DNA of 64,000 nucleotides from Campylorhamphus procurvoides. Its lineage: Eukaryota > Chordata > Aves > Passeriformes > Dendrocolaptidae. Of this stretch, positions 48,895 through 61,200 are shown piece after piece. The notes beneath the pieces were generated by a model. That model did no database searches. It was not told where the DNA came from and saw nothing but the letters and a program-made list of their open reading frames with translations. The position numbers and the translations under genes were made by a program. The DNA lies in NCBI GenBank assembly GCA_013396655.1, contig WBMV01000259.1, positions 2,363,252 through 2,427,251 of the forward strand, in the 5' to 3' direction. Position 1 is the stretch's first letter, and each line of letters opens with the position of its first letter.

Positions 48895-48926
48895 TATATA
48901 TATGTGTGCACGCGCCTGTGTGTGTG
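48895..48926. repeat. Alternating purine-pyrimidine tract, Z-DNA candidate
   Basis: Bases 48895-48915 alternate strictly between pyrimidine and purine, passing from TA through TG to CACGCGC. After one out-of-phase C the alternation resumes as a TG run at 48917-48926. The CG and CA/TG portion is the type most prone to adopt Z-form under negative supercoiling. It is also a compound microsatellite and so may vary in length. Confidence 0.8.
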
Positions 48927-48929
48927 AAA

Positions 48930-49680
48930 TAAATTAAAACAAACAAAAATAAATGTTTCTGAAGGAGCAGCTGTGAGTTATAGTCTAGCAGACTCCATGA
49001 CAGGCCACCAGGCAAAAGGACTCTCTGAGCTACACAATTGGTCCCCAAGGGACATGGTGCCTCAGAGAGCACAAAGCAAGAGCTGGGGACTCGGCTGTGC
49101 TTTGTTTTGGCCTACAAAGCTTATCAGACCCATGTTGTGATTCATTTTTCATCTGCAGCAAGAAGCTTGCAGGAAAAATTTACCTTTCTTTTTTTTCTTC
49201 TTCTTTCTTGGGGCCACTACTTTTTGCTCTGGCAATTATAAAATTACTGCCCTTATGAAAAATATTAGACTAAGTTTCATCCTTTGTCAGTGTGACACCA
49301 AGGCCACCTGGTTATTATTGCATTGTCTACTAGGTCGTGCAAACATGTAACAGAAAGATTTCCTTCCTTTAGAGTGAATTGTATACAAAATGTCTCATTG
49401 TCTGAAGGATCACACTTTATGTGGGATATTGCCCAATTATATTCATGGCCATTCATTTTGTAGGGCTTGAACATCACTCATATGGTGATCTCCTTGTTAC
49501 TGTCTTTGAAATCTCTACCATGAAGACTGGTTTCATCAATTTTCCAAGCCTACAGGTCTACAAATGACCCAATAAGGTCACCCACGGTAGCTCAGTCTCC
49601 ATATTGTAAATGCCCTCACAGGCCATAGGCAGTTGTTTTGTACACTTAAAAGAGCATCTTCATTCTCTGCAGCAAAAGGG
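48930..49680. other. Non-coding stretch, nothing recognised
   Basis: Ordinary sequence with a T/C-rich run at about 49183-49208. No open frame above 67 codons and no cluster of motifs. Confidence 0.5.
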
Positions 49681-49870
49681 GCTGAACTCCACTGTAGTAC
49701 AGAGGCACGCTTGCATCGAGATAAATTCCTTTAAGTCACTTTAGCGGAAAACTGCTCGAGCTATCAAAGTTAGTATGTGCTGCAAGCAATGAACATTAAC
49801 CAGAGTCTTGGGAGAAACTGAGAGAAACGTAAGCGTCTGTGTTTAATTGTCCTTCCTGAAATACCTTTTT
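49680..49870. promoter_or_regulatory. Candidate conserved non-coding element
   Basis: Retained CpGs in AT-leaning sequence (GCACGC near 49713, CATCGAG near 49717, TAGCGG near 49743, CTCGAG near 49754, AACGTAAGCG near 49826), together with a TCAAAG core (TCF/LEF-like, near 49765) and TTAATTG near 49843. CpG retention outside a GC-rich patch may mean selection or low methylation. The call is inference from texture. Confidence 0.27.
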
Positions 49871-52800
49871 ATTACACATCTCCATTGCTCACTTAACTTG
49901 CTCAGTCTAACTTAGGTTTGATTTTCTTTCAATACATTGACAGCCCAGGGTCTTGGTTGTATCAGGAAGTGTTTTACAAACTCTTAGTGAGATGGCTCAG
50001 GTTTTTAATGCAGCTCCAGCTCTTCTCCTACAGTTAGTGTCCCCAAAGAACGGGAGGCTTGATGGGTTTGGTTTGTTTTCTGATAAATTCTGCTACCCCA
50101 AAACACTCTTCCCTGAATTTTAAAGCTGATGGCTACATCACACTGTTTAATTGGTGTTTTAATGATATTTTGATAACACACATAATGAGATGTGGCATCA
50201 TATACCATCGCAATAGTCCATGTAACTTCCCAGGTGGTTTTCATTCCACCATCATTTCATTGCTCTTCAGGACCCCAGCTCCAGCTCCGCACTGGCCACT
50301 CACTCCCCTGCTCAGATGAGTCCTCCTGCTTCACTTGATCTGAGCAGAGGCTCAGGGCAGAATCAGAGGATGTTCTTCCAGAGAGAAAGAAGAATCTACA
50401 ATATTGCAGAAAGGCACAAAGACTCCTTTGCATTCTCTGATCAAGCCTTCTTAAGCAGTAGTTTGCAAAGGCGTTGTCACCCCTCAGGTTCATCTTGCTG
50501 TTGTTTGAGCCAGCCCGTACCGGCTTCCTGCCGTCGGATGTTCGTGGTGCCTGAGCTCAGTAACAAGCTGTTCTCCAGCCGTGAGCACTGATCTGCTTTG
50601 CTGCACGTTACCAGATTGTTCTCTGCCACCTGAGAAATATCCACAGAGAGCAGGTAAAGCCTGGTTTTAGCTTGGTATAACCTGTTTCTGCTGAGCTGTT
50701 TCTCTTTGCAGTGCTTAGTGGCATGGTCTGGGCTCAAGGGTGGTTTAGGATTTTACCAGGTTCAGGAAACAGCAAGGCATGAGTTTCAAAGGAGGGGAAG
50801 TGGAGGTGGGCATTGCTCCCAGAGCAAAGCCAGAACCACCTGATCCTGCCAAAGCACCCCATCCTGTTTTTCTGAAGGCTAAGTAAGAAGGAACATAACA
50901 CTTAGAATTAGCACAGATTTGCTGCTTTGTCATTAGAAATGGGTTTGCTGCCAAAACAGCCGCTTTGCTGCCGGGGAATGTCTGTTTGTACTGTCAGGCC
51001 TCGGCTCAGCACAAGTGTGTGCTGCACTAAAGCAAACGAAAGGGGAATTATACGATATTGAATGTGGACCTGTCTCTAAATGCATTGAAAATGTAGGTTA
51101 TTGTCTTCTGGCATTTCCTAAAAAGCCTCTTGAGCTCCTGTTGGCAATCACTGATATTGAGGGTACTTTTAGCTGTTTAAGTCTTCCTGTTCTAACAGGG
51201 GTCAAAGGGCTGTAAAGATCTTCTCAAAAGGATATAGAAGGAATCATTAAAAGGGAGGAGGAAGAAAGTGACAGAAGGTCAGCCTTTTTTTTTTTAATGG
51301 GTGCATCCCCGAGGGGGTCAGACACAGTTGTGCATTATACTCCAGCTCCAGTACCTGACTTTTAGAAACCTACAGCAAATCTTATTAGCACTTCCATAAG
51401 CATAAAATACAGGACAGAGCCCAATGTTCCAGGCAGAAGTAAAAGAGAAAAACCATGAAATAAGTCAATTTAGTCTTTCAGATGAATTTAAATCAACATA
51501 GTGCAAGGATATGACCAAGATGAGGACAAATACTCAAATATGTGCAAGGCATTTTACGGTCCCTGGGAAGTGTGTGCATGCATCTGTGTGTGTTTAATCC
51601 CCTTGTTGATCTTTTCTTCCTTAGAGACAAATTTACTGTATGCTCATTGCTATAGCATGTCATGTAGCTTTTTGTTAAGGACTGGTGTAGGGCAAAAAAT
51701 TTACCTTTTTATGTGACAGAGCCAAACAGAATTGTGAAGGTTTTCAGTGATTTCTAGACAGCAAGCAATAAACTGCGTTTGCACCCACACACTTACTGCC
51801 TAACACCCCATCTGGTAACATTTCCACGTCTCCAGGAAAGAAATCAATAGCAATAATCTGTGAGGGCCTCATAGGGTGTATATTTTTTTATCGCACTGCT
51901 ATTTGGAATTTTTTTCCTATCTGCTTACAGCACTAGATTGTTCTTTTTTTGTTAGCTAACATTGAAATCTTGGAACCATTATTATATTTTATAAAAAGCA
52001 GTAACTAACATTGGGGTCAAAATAATATATTCTAAACACTCATATTCAATATCACGGTGTTCAGACAGCAAAGTCCTAGTCCATGAAGGCACTGAAAAAT
52101 CTCCTCCAGTAAGAACCTGTGCATTTAAAATGATATGCTAGCACACTTCAAAGACTAGCATCCTAAAAATTCATGATTACTTAAAGATAGTTTATATTAT
52201 AAGCGAGTATACCACCAGCTTTCATCTTGCTCCAATGCAGAGAAGAAATTGTCCTTATATTCTGAAATTTAGAACTGTGTCACTGTTGGTTTTCTGTGTA
52301 AGGAGGAAATATGATGCTTTGTTACTGGTCTTATTTATTGCAGACCTTGTCTGGAATCTAGTATTGAAGCTGTGCTTGATGAGTTGCTGCCTTGAACTTT
52401 TCCACTGATCAATGCTGGTGCTATGGCTGCATGAAAGAATAGCTTTCCTGAGGAGAGGCTATCACATGGGAAACACACTACACAGTAAGCTAAGAAATCT
52501 GCTATAATCTTGTATGCTTAGGCTTAGAAACGTGTTTCCCAAAAGAAATGGTGATAGTGAATGACCATTTTAAAAACTGAGATGTTACGTGAGCAAGAGG
52601 TCAGGTCAAGAACAGGGAGCTATTAAAGAAAAAAAAAAAAAGAGGTAGAGAGAAAGAAAGGAAGATTGGAGAAATTGAAGAAAGAAAGAAGCAGAAACCT
52701 TCCTTTCACTAACATGATAAGGCACAACTCGACAAAATGCACAGCTGAAGAGAGCCAGGAGACAGGAATCGTATTTCTTCTTCATCCTGCAGTGACAAAT

Positions 52801-54940
52801 AAAGGCTGTTTTGATTTTTGCTGTACAAATAATAAGCTTTACTTAGAAACTGTAGCTGCCGAGCTGTTCTCCACAAAAATGTTTTTCCCTTTTTGTCCTA
52901 ATGGCAATACTAGAGGAAAGAAAAGGAAGCAGTTCTGTAATTAGCATATATTTTATTTACCCACGGATTGTTCTATGCATCTTGCAGTGGGTGTGGGACT
53001 GACACTGAACACAAGGCATGTCCTTTGGAAGTGGAATTTCAGCAGTGTTTAGAATGCGTAAATCCAAGTCTGTGTGTGCCAGGCCTTTTCCCTTGTGCCA
53101 AGGCTGCCAATTGTGACACTGGTTTGTTTGGGCTTTTTTCAATAGAAAGTACACTGTGATGGGCCACTGAAATCTCTTTTTTTTAAGTCACCAAATCACC
53201 AACTCATTTGGTTACCAGCAGGGCACACAGCAGGTCTCTCAGTGCAGTTGGCTTTATTCTTGCCTCCCTCTAAATAAGCCAGTGGTAACAAAAAGGAGTT
53301 AACCTTTTTGAAGCAGTGTTGCGATAGAGATCCCATCAAGAACAATCAGGTAGATACATAGGGTGCCTATATTTATAAGCAAAGACTTTTTAATATATAG
53401 TTTTATTTTTTAGATTAGCACCAAACCTAAAATCTCTGGATAAGATAGCCTTATTACTGCTATACACAACTGCTCTTACCTAATTTTTGCTCCTAAAATT
53501 CACCTCTTGTCTGTCTTCATTTACACTCCAAAATGTTGAGAAGCCAAATCTCAAATCTGACCAAAAATAACATGTCAATAAAGATCTAGCAGATCAAATC
53601 ACTGATGGAAAGGATAAACAGGGCTGGAGTCCTGAGCAGCCCATGAATATTGTGGGGAAAAAAAAGAGTTGCTGAGTTTCTTTACATTAAGTAGGTGCAT
53701 AAGGATAGATTTGGGTAGCTAATCTTTGATTTCTGTCTGGTTTTAAAATCTTTCTCTTGATGTCTCTGTACTTCATGCAGGTGGAATGAAAGAACAGTGC
53801 TCTTCTAAATCACATTGTTGCAGTAAAAATAAATCTGTAATGAGGTGCTGAGAGAAGGAGGGCTATGTAAATACCTCAGTCAGTATTTTTTTACCTGGGG
53901 TTCTTGGGCCATGAATCAGAGTACTATAAAAGATAACCAGGGATAGCAAATCTCTGGTCAGTTGGCTTAAATTTTCTGTATAAGGGTCCTTACCTCCAGC
54001 AGAAGATTTTAAATGCATAAACATCAAGGAGATTGAAAATCATCAACATACAGAGGCAGTCAGACCATTGCAGGCCCTGAGAATAGCATATTCAGTCCCA
54101 ACATTTGTCTATTCTTCTAATACTATTGAATTTAATTTGGTAGTCTAAATTAAAACAGGAGTAAAAACTTAGTATTTTCAATAAAGGTATATTTGAGCTC
54201 AGTCTTTGATGATAAATAAGCCATTCACTTATGTACATCTGCCAGAGCATTCATAGGAAGTATTGGGTTTAAATGAGTTGTGACCTTATGAGACAGTCTA
54301 CTGTTTGGAGACTATATAGGTGACTGCTGGGTTTTGAGTCTTGACCTTTCTGTTTATATTCATCATGAATGTGTGGATACTTTTATTCTTTCTGGAAAAA
54401 GGCTGTCAATCTTCACACTAATTTTAATGCTAGTGCAATGCAGAACAGTGGTGGATCTTAGCAATAACAATCACCGACTGACTAAAATTAACTAATTCAG
54501 ACTGCTATGCTAAATTGAGTATGAGCGGGTTTGTTTCAGGCTCGGCATGGAAGCACAGGTGCAGTTGATAAATAGGGACACATACGGTGCCTAAATACTC
54601 TCTCACTCCTTGTGACCTCCCAGAAAAAGCTCTGACAAATCACTTGTGACTTTCCAGAGCTTGTCGAGCTGCTGTTCAGTTGATCTGTATTTCTCTAGAC
54701 TGGAAGTGACAGGAGGAGGCACTGATACTCGTGAGCTTGAAAAGGACTTCAATTCCTATCCCAAAATCTTCGTACCTTCCAAGGACTGGATGTGTAAACA
54801 GCTCCTGACCCCTTGGCTGAGGTCAAGGCTTGTTGGTCTCTGTCTTTCATCACATCTCCTTCCTTACTTTTGCCACACAAGTTCACTGTTGTTCAGGGAC
54901 CATTCAGGAGATCTTACACCATCTGCCCCACAAGCTGGGG
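49870..54940. other. Non-coding stretch, no gene recognised
   Basis: Five kilobases of AT-leaning sequence. Simple runs include an 11-base T run at 51285-51295. A motif-rich but undistinctive AT block lies at about 51820-52060. Frames reach 92 codons and are unrecognisable, except the compositional 136-codon frame at 54646-55056, which is overlapped by 104 codons on the other strand. Confidence 0.5.
52625..52698 (+). repeat. Polypurine tract with 13-base A run
   Basis: About 74 bases that are nearly all A and G on the plus strand, starting with an uninterrupted A run at 52629-52641 and continuing as GAAA/GAGA-like units. The few T interruptions limit triplex potential. It is most simply a decayed (GAAA)n microsatellite. 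Confidence 0.85.
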
Positions 54941-54943
54941 AAA

Positions 54944-54969
54944 CCCCTCTTTCCCCCCCTGCCCACCCC
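54944..54969 (-). other. Predicted G-quadruplex motif on the minus strand
   Basis: Cytosine tracts of 4, 7, 3 and 4 bases on the plus strand (54944-54947, 54953-54959, 54962-54964, 54966-54969) are separated by 5, 2 and 1 bases. The minus strand therefore fits the canonical four-tract rule with short loops. It lies in a locally GC-rich patch without other promoter signals. Confidence 0.85.
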
Positions 54970-56440
54970 ATGGAGGCTCCTGTGGTCTCCTTGAGGTGCA
55001 GCCTCTGGCAGACTAGCATCCTAACATTGCTTCTGCCCCCAGAGCTGCTGAGATAGACCACTGCTGGGAGGTCCAAGCTCAAATCACCCAAACAGCAATG
55101 CAGAATATAGCCTAAAACTATGATGACCCCGTTCCAGGCATGGGATGCTGGGGACCTGTGGGGCTCTAGAGCAGCCACTCTCTGCCTTGCTGGGATAGGG
55201 GCACAGAAAGAATTTTATTATGGTAAACTCCAAAAACAATGTTCTTTTATAGTTTTAGCTCACTCTTTTGTAGTATAGAAAAGTAAGCTTCTATCAGAGA
55301 TTTGATACCCTGAACAAAAGAGTTTTGTGCAGGCCAGACATCTGATTCTGGGTGACAGAGGTGTCCTGAGCCCTCATTTGCCTGTGTGGCCATGGGATTT
55401 ACACTGGTACTACCTTCTCTTCTCCAAAATCCTTTCTGGTTTTTGCCACTCCTCCTGCACTCTCATGCTCTTTCTCATTCTCACCAAGTGTTTTCCTCAC
55501 AAATTCTATCTTCCTGTATAACTTCTTTATCAGAAAAACTTCAGCTGGGGAAGCAATTATCTAAAGAGAAGTAGGAGGGGAAAAAAAGGGGTTTTCCTTG
55601 TCTGCCAGATTTCCAGGAGCTAGGTCAGTCCCCGCTTGTATTTTTCAAGCAAATATTACAGAGCTCTTTCAGTAAAGGCACATTGGCTTAAAAGGGCTCC
55701 AACCCTACTGATATCTGAGCTTCTTTCACCCAGAATCGCTCAAATCAATGCAAGTTATATCACTCCTTTCTCCCATGCTAGCCCAAGTAAGCTTTTATTA
55801 CCTTCTATGCCCTGGAAAAGTCTCTGTGATCCCAGCCAGGGCCCAGCTGCTTGCTGCTGGCAGTGTTTTTCTCTCTGCCATGCCCTGTACAGAGCATTGT
55901 GCACGAGCAGCTGCTTACACTGGGTGCGAAAAATACCACCGTGAGGAAGCTTCAGAAGGACTTCTCTTGCTTGTTTCTGCCAGTATCTCTGTCCTTGTTT
56001 GCTTTACCAATGGAAAAGGGTAAATTAAATTATAGTAAAATGTCTTCCTAAATATGCTTTCTCACTCCTCCTTCATGTATACAAGTGCTGCAGACATAGC
56101 GAGAGATTATGTATCCCAAAGGAATTTGGTGCAATATTTTGTAATTCTGATTGAAATGTGTTCTGTCTGGTCCCCATAGTTTAATTTAGAACAATTAAGG
56201 TTCAGAGTACATGAGCTTGCAAAGCACATTACAAACAATGGCTGCAGAATAAACTGCAAATCAATCCACACTAAATCACCCTGAAAATCCCTGCGAACAC
56301 AACAAAGAGGTCTAGATTCACAGTCCTTTAATACAATCTCCTCTGTCTTTGTAGCCATAAGTAGTTCAGCTTCTTCCTTTATGGAAAACAGTCATCAAAT
56401 TATTTCAGGTTTGGAGTTTTTTTGCTTGTTACCAAAAATA
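54970..56440. other. Non-coding stretch, no gene recognised
   Basis: Mixed sequence. Overlapping plus-strand frames at 55636-56051 (102, 91 and 66 codons in different frames) show no common protein and cancel as evidence of coding. No RNA or mobile-element signature. Confidence 0.5.
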
Positions 56441-56790
56441 AAACAATAACGAATCATCCTATATGTGTTTATGCAAGCATGTCAAATCAAACCGCAAGAG
56501 AGACGCCGCTGCTGTGCTCCACTCTCTGCTTTACCTTGCAATGCTTATTTCTAATGATTGCCTTGCTGCTTTTACACAGGATATAGATGAGCAGTGGGTA
56601 CTAATACAATTAAACCTGATAAGAGGGTGTCCTGAATATCATGCACGTGCGTGCACAGCCTGTGTAATAGGGCTAGTACATGTCCCAAATCAACTTTCTA
56701 TGATTTTTACATTACCTTTATTACAATGGCTGACACCCACGTTCCTGCTTTTATATGACAGTAGATTTTCATTCATACTGTAGCTAAAAC
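56440..56790. promoter_or_regulatory. Candidate conserved non-coding element with palindromic E-box
   Basis: Contains the 8-base palindrome GCACGTGC at 56643-56650, whose centre is the CACGTG E-box used by bHLH and bHLH-ZIP proteins. The adjoining GCGTG gives a HIF/AhR-like core. Upstream are retained CpGs (AAACCGCAAG, GAGACGCCGC near 56490-56510) and homeodomain-like cores (TCTAATGATTG near 56550, TACAATTAAAC near 56604). A 106-codon plus frame covers it but has no recognisable domain. Enhancer-like by texture. Confidence 0.32.
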
Positions 56791-58390
56791 ATTATTTTAA
56801 GTGGGGTGAAGGCAGGTTAAAAAAAACAGTAAAGATCCCCTGATTTCTGCAAAACTAAGATTTTATTTCCTGTGTGTGCACTCTGAAATCTTGGAAACAA
56901 CAGACAGCACATGGTGTTTTCCAGCAAATAGTCTTACACAGTGTATTTCCATATTCATATGAATGGCACACGTGTAGATTGTTTTGCAATCCTACATGGC
57001 TGTTGGGAGAAAACCATGTTTTGTTTTGATTTTGGCTATGAAAAGAGTGGGTGCCTCGATCCAGTGAGGGTTCTGCACAGTCTTCTTTTCAAACCCCAGA
57101 CAATAACCTATTCCTCACAATCAAAGTTCAGTGAAGGGAAATGGCTTCCAGGAGAGCACAGTAGCCTGGCCAGCCCCAGAGCAATCGCACTACGTGACAG
57201 AAGGCAAAGCAGGAGCTATCAGAATAATTGCCTCTGGAAATGACCACAGGGGAGGGCCTGATCCAAAACCCCCACTGGTCAATAAGAGGCTACCACTGAC
57301 GTGGGCTCACATCATCAGTTGTTATATTGGAAAGATTTTTTTCCAGGACAGTGGTTCTGATTTGAATGTTCTTTGAGCAGAGCAACAAATACAGATACCC
57401 AGCCACCAGAGGAGGCAGGGACTCATTTAAGGTGGTGATGAGGCCAGCACACAGCTGACATGTTCATCAGCACTTCCTAAGGTTTGCACCATCCTTGCAC
57501 AACCCCAAACGTCTCTCTCTACTTACCTTATTCAACGCTACCGATACATGAAGAAGGTAGTAAGACAAAATGGTGTTGACATTTTCCCACACCACCACTT
57601 TGCTGCATCCTGCAGCATTTTATGCAGTGCACTATCTGTCCCTGTGCCTCAGGCAGTGTCCCCTCAGCGTGGACAGGGACGTGCAGCTTTGTGTGCCATC
57701 CTCTCAGAGTGACACAAAAGCCCATCACATTGAAGTTCTGTGCCTGCAGAGCAGATGCAGGTTTATGGATGTTTGCGCTCCATGCAGCGCTGTCGTCCCA
57801 GGCCTGTCGGGTGTCTCCTGTGACACCCTCCACCACTGCAGCACCCTAAGCAGAGTGCAGCCCTGAGCCTTAAAATGCCCTCGGCACATGTCAGTCCCAT
57901 CCCCATTGTGTTTAGCCCATTACAGGTTTTACAGTTTCCAGTGAGGGCAATGTACAGCCTGGCTGAGGCGAATCAATATGCTTCAGGACCATTATCCTAT
58001 AAAATGCCCACTTATTTAAAAGGGGGGTGGGGGTACAGACCTTTAGTTCTGATCCAGCTCTGTTAAAGTCAACGGCCAAAATTCCGTTCATTTTCAGAGG
58101 CAAAGAGTTGGCATGTGCTTTAAAATATTCACAAGCCAGGAATAATAGCAACAAGCAGATGTGGATGTAGCACCTTCAGTTCACCTACTACAGTCTGCAT
58201 GATGCTTCTGCCATTAAAAATAAGCAATCTGCTGTTTAGGAGAAAATAAATGTACATAAGCAACTGTGCTTTGCAGAATCTTTCAAAGCAAAGGCAGTGA
58301 TTATAAGGGCAAGGCATAAAACCTGGGAGGTGTTTTATTTGCGTGTTCTCACACTGGTTTTTGAACCACTTTTTCCTTTCTCCTAGCTAG
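56790..58390. other. Non-coding stretch with GC-rich patch near 57.6-57.9 kb
   Basis: The patch is open on both strands: 98 and 75 codons on plus, 102 codons on minus. Cysteine- and serine-rich translations of this kind are typical of GC-rich chance frames. A possible but imperfect CTCF-like string at about 57402-57416 has an extra base in the core. Nothing else is notable. Confidence 0.45.
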
Positions 58391-58640
58391 TGTTCTGTTC
58401 AGCCTCCCTGTTGTGCTCATTAGTCTGGTTAAGCTGCACTGCAGGATTCAACTTGTTATTTTAAGTAAAATAATTTAATTAATATGGTATTCCATAATTA
58501 TTTCTTTTTGGGAGATAAAGATATTTAATCAGTGTACAATAGTGTTTGCTCCTTCACCTGGGAGCCGTGGATTTTAAACAGAGCCAAACAGATAATTTTC
58601 AGAGGAGCATTAGCACAGCACTTCTATCTGCAGTGATGTC
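58390..58640. promoter_or_regulatory. Candidate conserved non-coding element, homeodomain-core dense
   Basis: In about 100 bases (58415-58510) there are TCATTAGTC, TAATTTAATTAATA and CATAATTA, a dense run of TAAT/ATTA cores. ACAATAG (SOX-like) near 58536 and AACAGATAATTTT near 58588 follow. AT-rich composition alone raises the count of such cores, so the significance is uncertain, but the block is otherwise free of simple repeats. Confidence 0.28.
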
Positions 58641-60740
58641 TGTGTCATGCCCCTAATCCTGCTCTGCTACTGTGCAGAAACAACAGGGAGTGCCAAACTT
58701 GCAAAGACCTTTAGGAATTAGGTAACTTCCTCCAGGGTATGAAGTTCTTCTGTCAAAGGTTCCCAGCATCTGTGGGGTTAGTGCTGATTTGTGAGGATTG
58801 CATTAACTGATTCTCACTGTCACAGTGCCACCGGTGAAAAGAGAGATGATAAAAGACTTTCCCGATGAAAAAGTACTGCCATTTTCATTTCAAACAAGGC
58901 ACTGCTGTGGTTATTTTAGTTTCATGTTCACTGGGACAGTATGGATGAAAAGGAAGTATAAGCATTTGGTTTGTAGCTATAGAGGTAATGGTTGGTAGCT
59001 CCTGGCAAGCCTGTCCTTGGATTCTGGATCATGGGATCCTCCCTTGGGGAGGCTCCATATTTGTGTTGGACACACACGTGGGGGGCTGGGCATTTTCTTG
59101 GAGCTTCTGTAATGCATTGGTTATAGGGACAAACTCCAGATGGGGGGAAAAATCACTGTCTTGAAAAATTTCTGAAAATCCTTTTCAATTTGGAGCAAGA
59201 GGACCTTCATGTGGCCACCACTTCGAGCTGGCCATGCCATGAACAACACCTGAGCCTCGGTTCTGCTCTCTGCATTTCTCAGAGTTTGTGTTTTGATTCA
59301 TTCAGTAACACTTAGCTATTTCTCCTGTAAATGCAGCAGTCCTACAGCTTCATGGGGCTCCAATACAGAGGAACCATTTTTATCTTAACAGCCAGTGACC
59401 CAGGAGGTTTATATATATGGGAGGACACTAACCTTTGGTCTAAATGTTTCATTCTTGTTCTCTGTCCAGAGAGAGATTTTTATTTTCCTCTAAATATCTG
59501 TGAAATACTTCTTGGCCATTTTAGAGTCCTTCACGTATGGGACTTTAAAAAGACACTTCCTTTTCTGCTAGTAGTATTTCAGATGCTTTTATACAAGAAG
59601 TAACATTAGATGACTGTTTCCTTGTGTCTTTTTTAATTACATCAGTCCTTGAATGAAGTGCACGGCTAGCAGGGCCCGTCCTCCCTGCTAGGTGAGTGCC
59701 TTACTCTCTCAGAGGGATGGTTAGACTCGTGGCTGCTCTCACTGCCTCCTTTCCAAATTGCATTTCTCAACAGGAGGGGTGAAGAGCAATTTCTCTCTTA
59801 GTCTCCTCACAAGCATTTGCCGTAGAAGAGTACAGTTCAGTATCCACAATACCCTGCACACAAACCTCTCAGGCAGAAGACGAGAAATCCAGGTCTCCCT
59901 CTGCCTTAACCGTGGCATTTCTCTGGGAAAAACAACAAGAGAACCAGCAGCACCTCTTCCGTCAACTCTGTGAAAAGAGAGACCAGACAGCACAGAAAAG
60001 GCTGGGGGATATGAAGGAAAACACAGGAGATGGAAGATCATCCCCTTCTTGGACCTCAAGAGACACCAACCCCTAAACTGGTCATAATGGAGGATCTTCT
60101 GGCAACATGGACCTGTGTGCACTTGAACTTTTACCTATAAAAAGGAAGTTTAAATACCTGAAAAATGAAAAGTGGTATTTCTGAAATCAGGAACCTGAAT
60201 TTCACCTAAATCTCTATTTGGATGAAGCCTTTGGCATTTTCAACAAAATACAGTGTAAAAATTAATTCTTTGATTTGACAGAGTTTCTACATTATTTGAG
60301 AGTGTCGTTATGTAGGAATGGACTTAAGTACATGTTTAAAACTTATGCAAATTCACAGGTTCTCCTTTGAACTTCGAGGTCCATGAGTATGTCTTGAAAC
60401 TTCCCTTGGCTTGACCTGTGCCAGCAGGAGGGTCATCTCTTATGCTGTATTCTGTCTATTCATTTTGTGCACTGTTTTCCTTCTCCTTTGAGGTTGCATT
60501 GTAACCAATCAACTAGAAAATTTCCAAGCCATTAGTGCATCCTAAATAGAAAAGCCATGCCTAGCCATTGCCAAAGAGCGGGAGGAGAGGGCACAATGGC
60601 AACACACCAGGGTCCCAGCCGCTAGCCAAGAGGAACCTCAGCCACCACCATGCCCTTGCCAGGAGTGATGGGTACTCATCCAGGCTGGGGGGCCCTTCCC
60701 ATGCCTCATCCCAGGGTGGCAGGGCTGGCAGCTGCCTGGG
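58640..60740. other. Non-coding stretch, no gene recognised
   Basis: Ordinary sequence. A minus-strand frame of 127 codons at 59739-60122 is arginine- and leucine-rich without a recognisable domain and overlaps a 71-codon plus frame. One perfect octamer (ATGCAAAT) at 60345-60352. GC-richer patch at about 60570-60740. Confidence 0.5.
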
Positions 60741-61200
60741 CTGACACCGGGTAGAATACTAATTTCATGAGGGATTTATTGGAAACAAGACTTCAGATTG
60801 AATTATGGTGTAATTATGAACTGTTTTTGTGTGTGCTACAGGACTGGGCAACTTGCCACTGGGCACAATCCACTGTGCATCAAGCAACCGCAGGAGAACC
60901 TGGCAGTGCTGCCAGCCCTCCCCTCTCCCTCAATTAAATACTCCTTCTGACTGCCAGTTACATGAATTAAACTGTTTTAGCCTCATTTACAATATCATAA
61001 GTGAAGAGCGACAGGCTGAAACCATCAAACACCCTCAGCTTTCAGCAGCCTTATTCCTGCAATGACCATATGCTTGCGCACAGTTGTCTTTCTCAGCTGA
61101 TCTGATACAGAATTAATTGACACTCAGATTTTGGCTTTAACATACCAGCTGTTAGCTTTAAAACAACAATCAGGGCCACTCTTTAATCAGAAAATGTACT
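60740..61200. promoter_or_regulatory. Candidate conserved non-coding element (weak)
   Basis: Two AT-leaning sub-blocks, 60750-60830 and 61085-61200. They carry ACTAATTTCATGAG, GGTGTAATTATGAAC, GAATTAATTGACAC and CTTTAATCAG cores, again homeodomain-type, separated by moderately GC-rich sequence. The call rests on texture only. Confidence 0.2.

Noticed and set aside
57402..57416. Second CTCF-like string
   Set aside because: An extra base disrupts the core, leaving too few matching positions.
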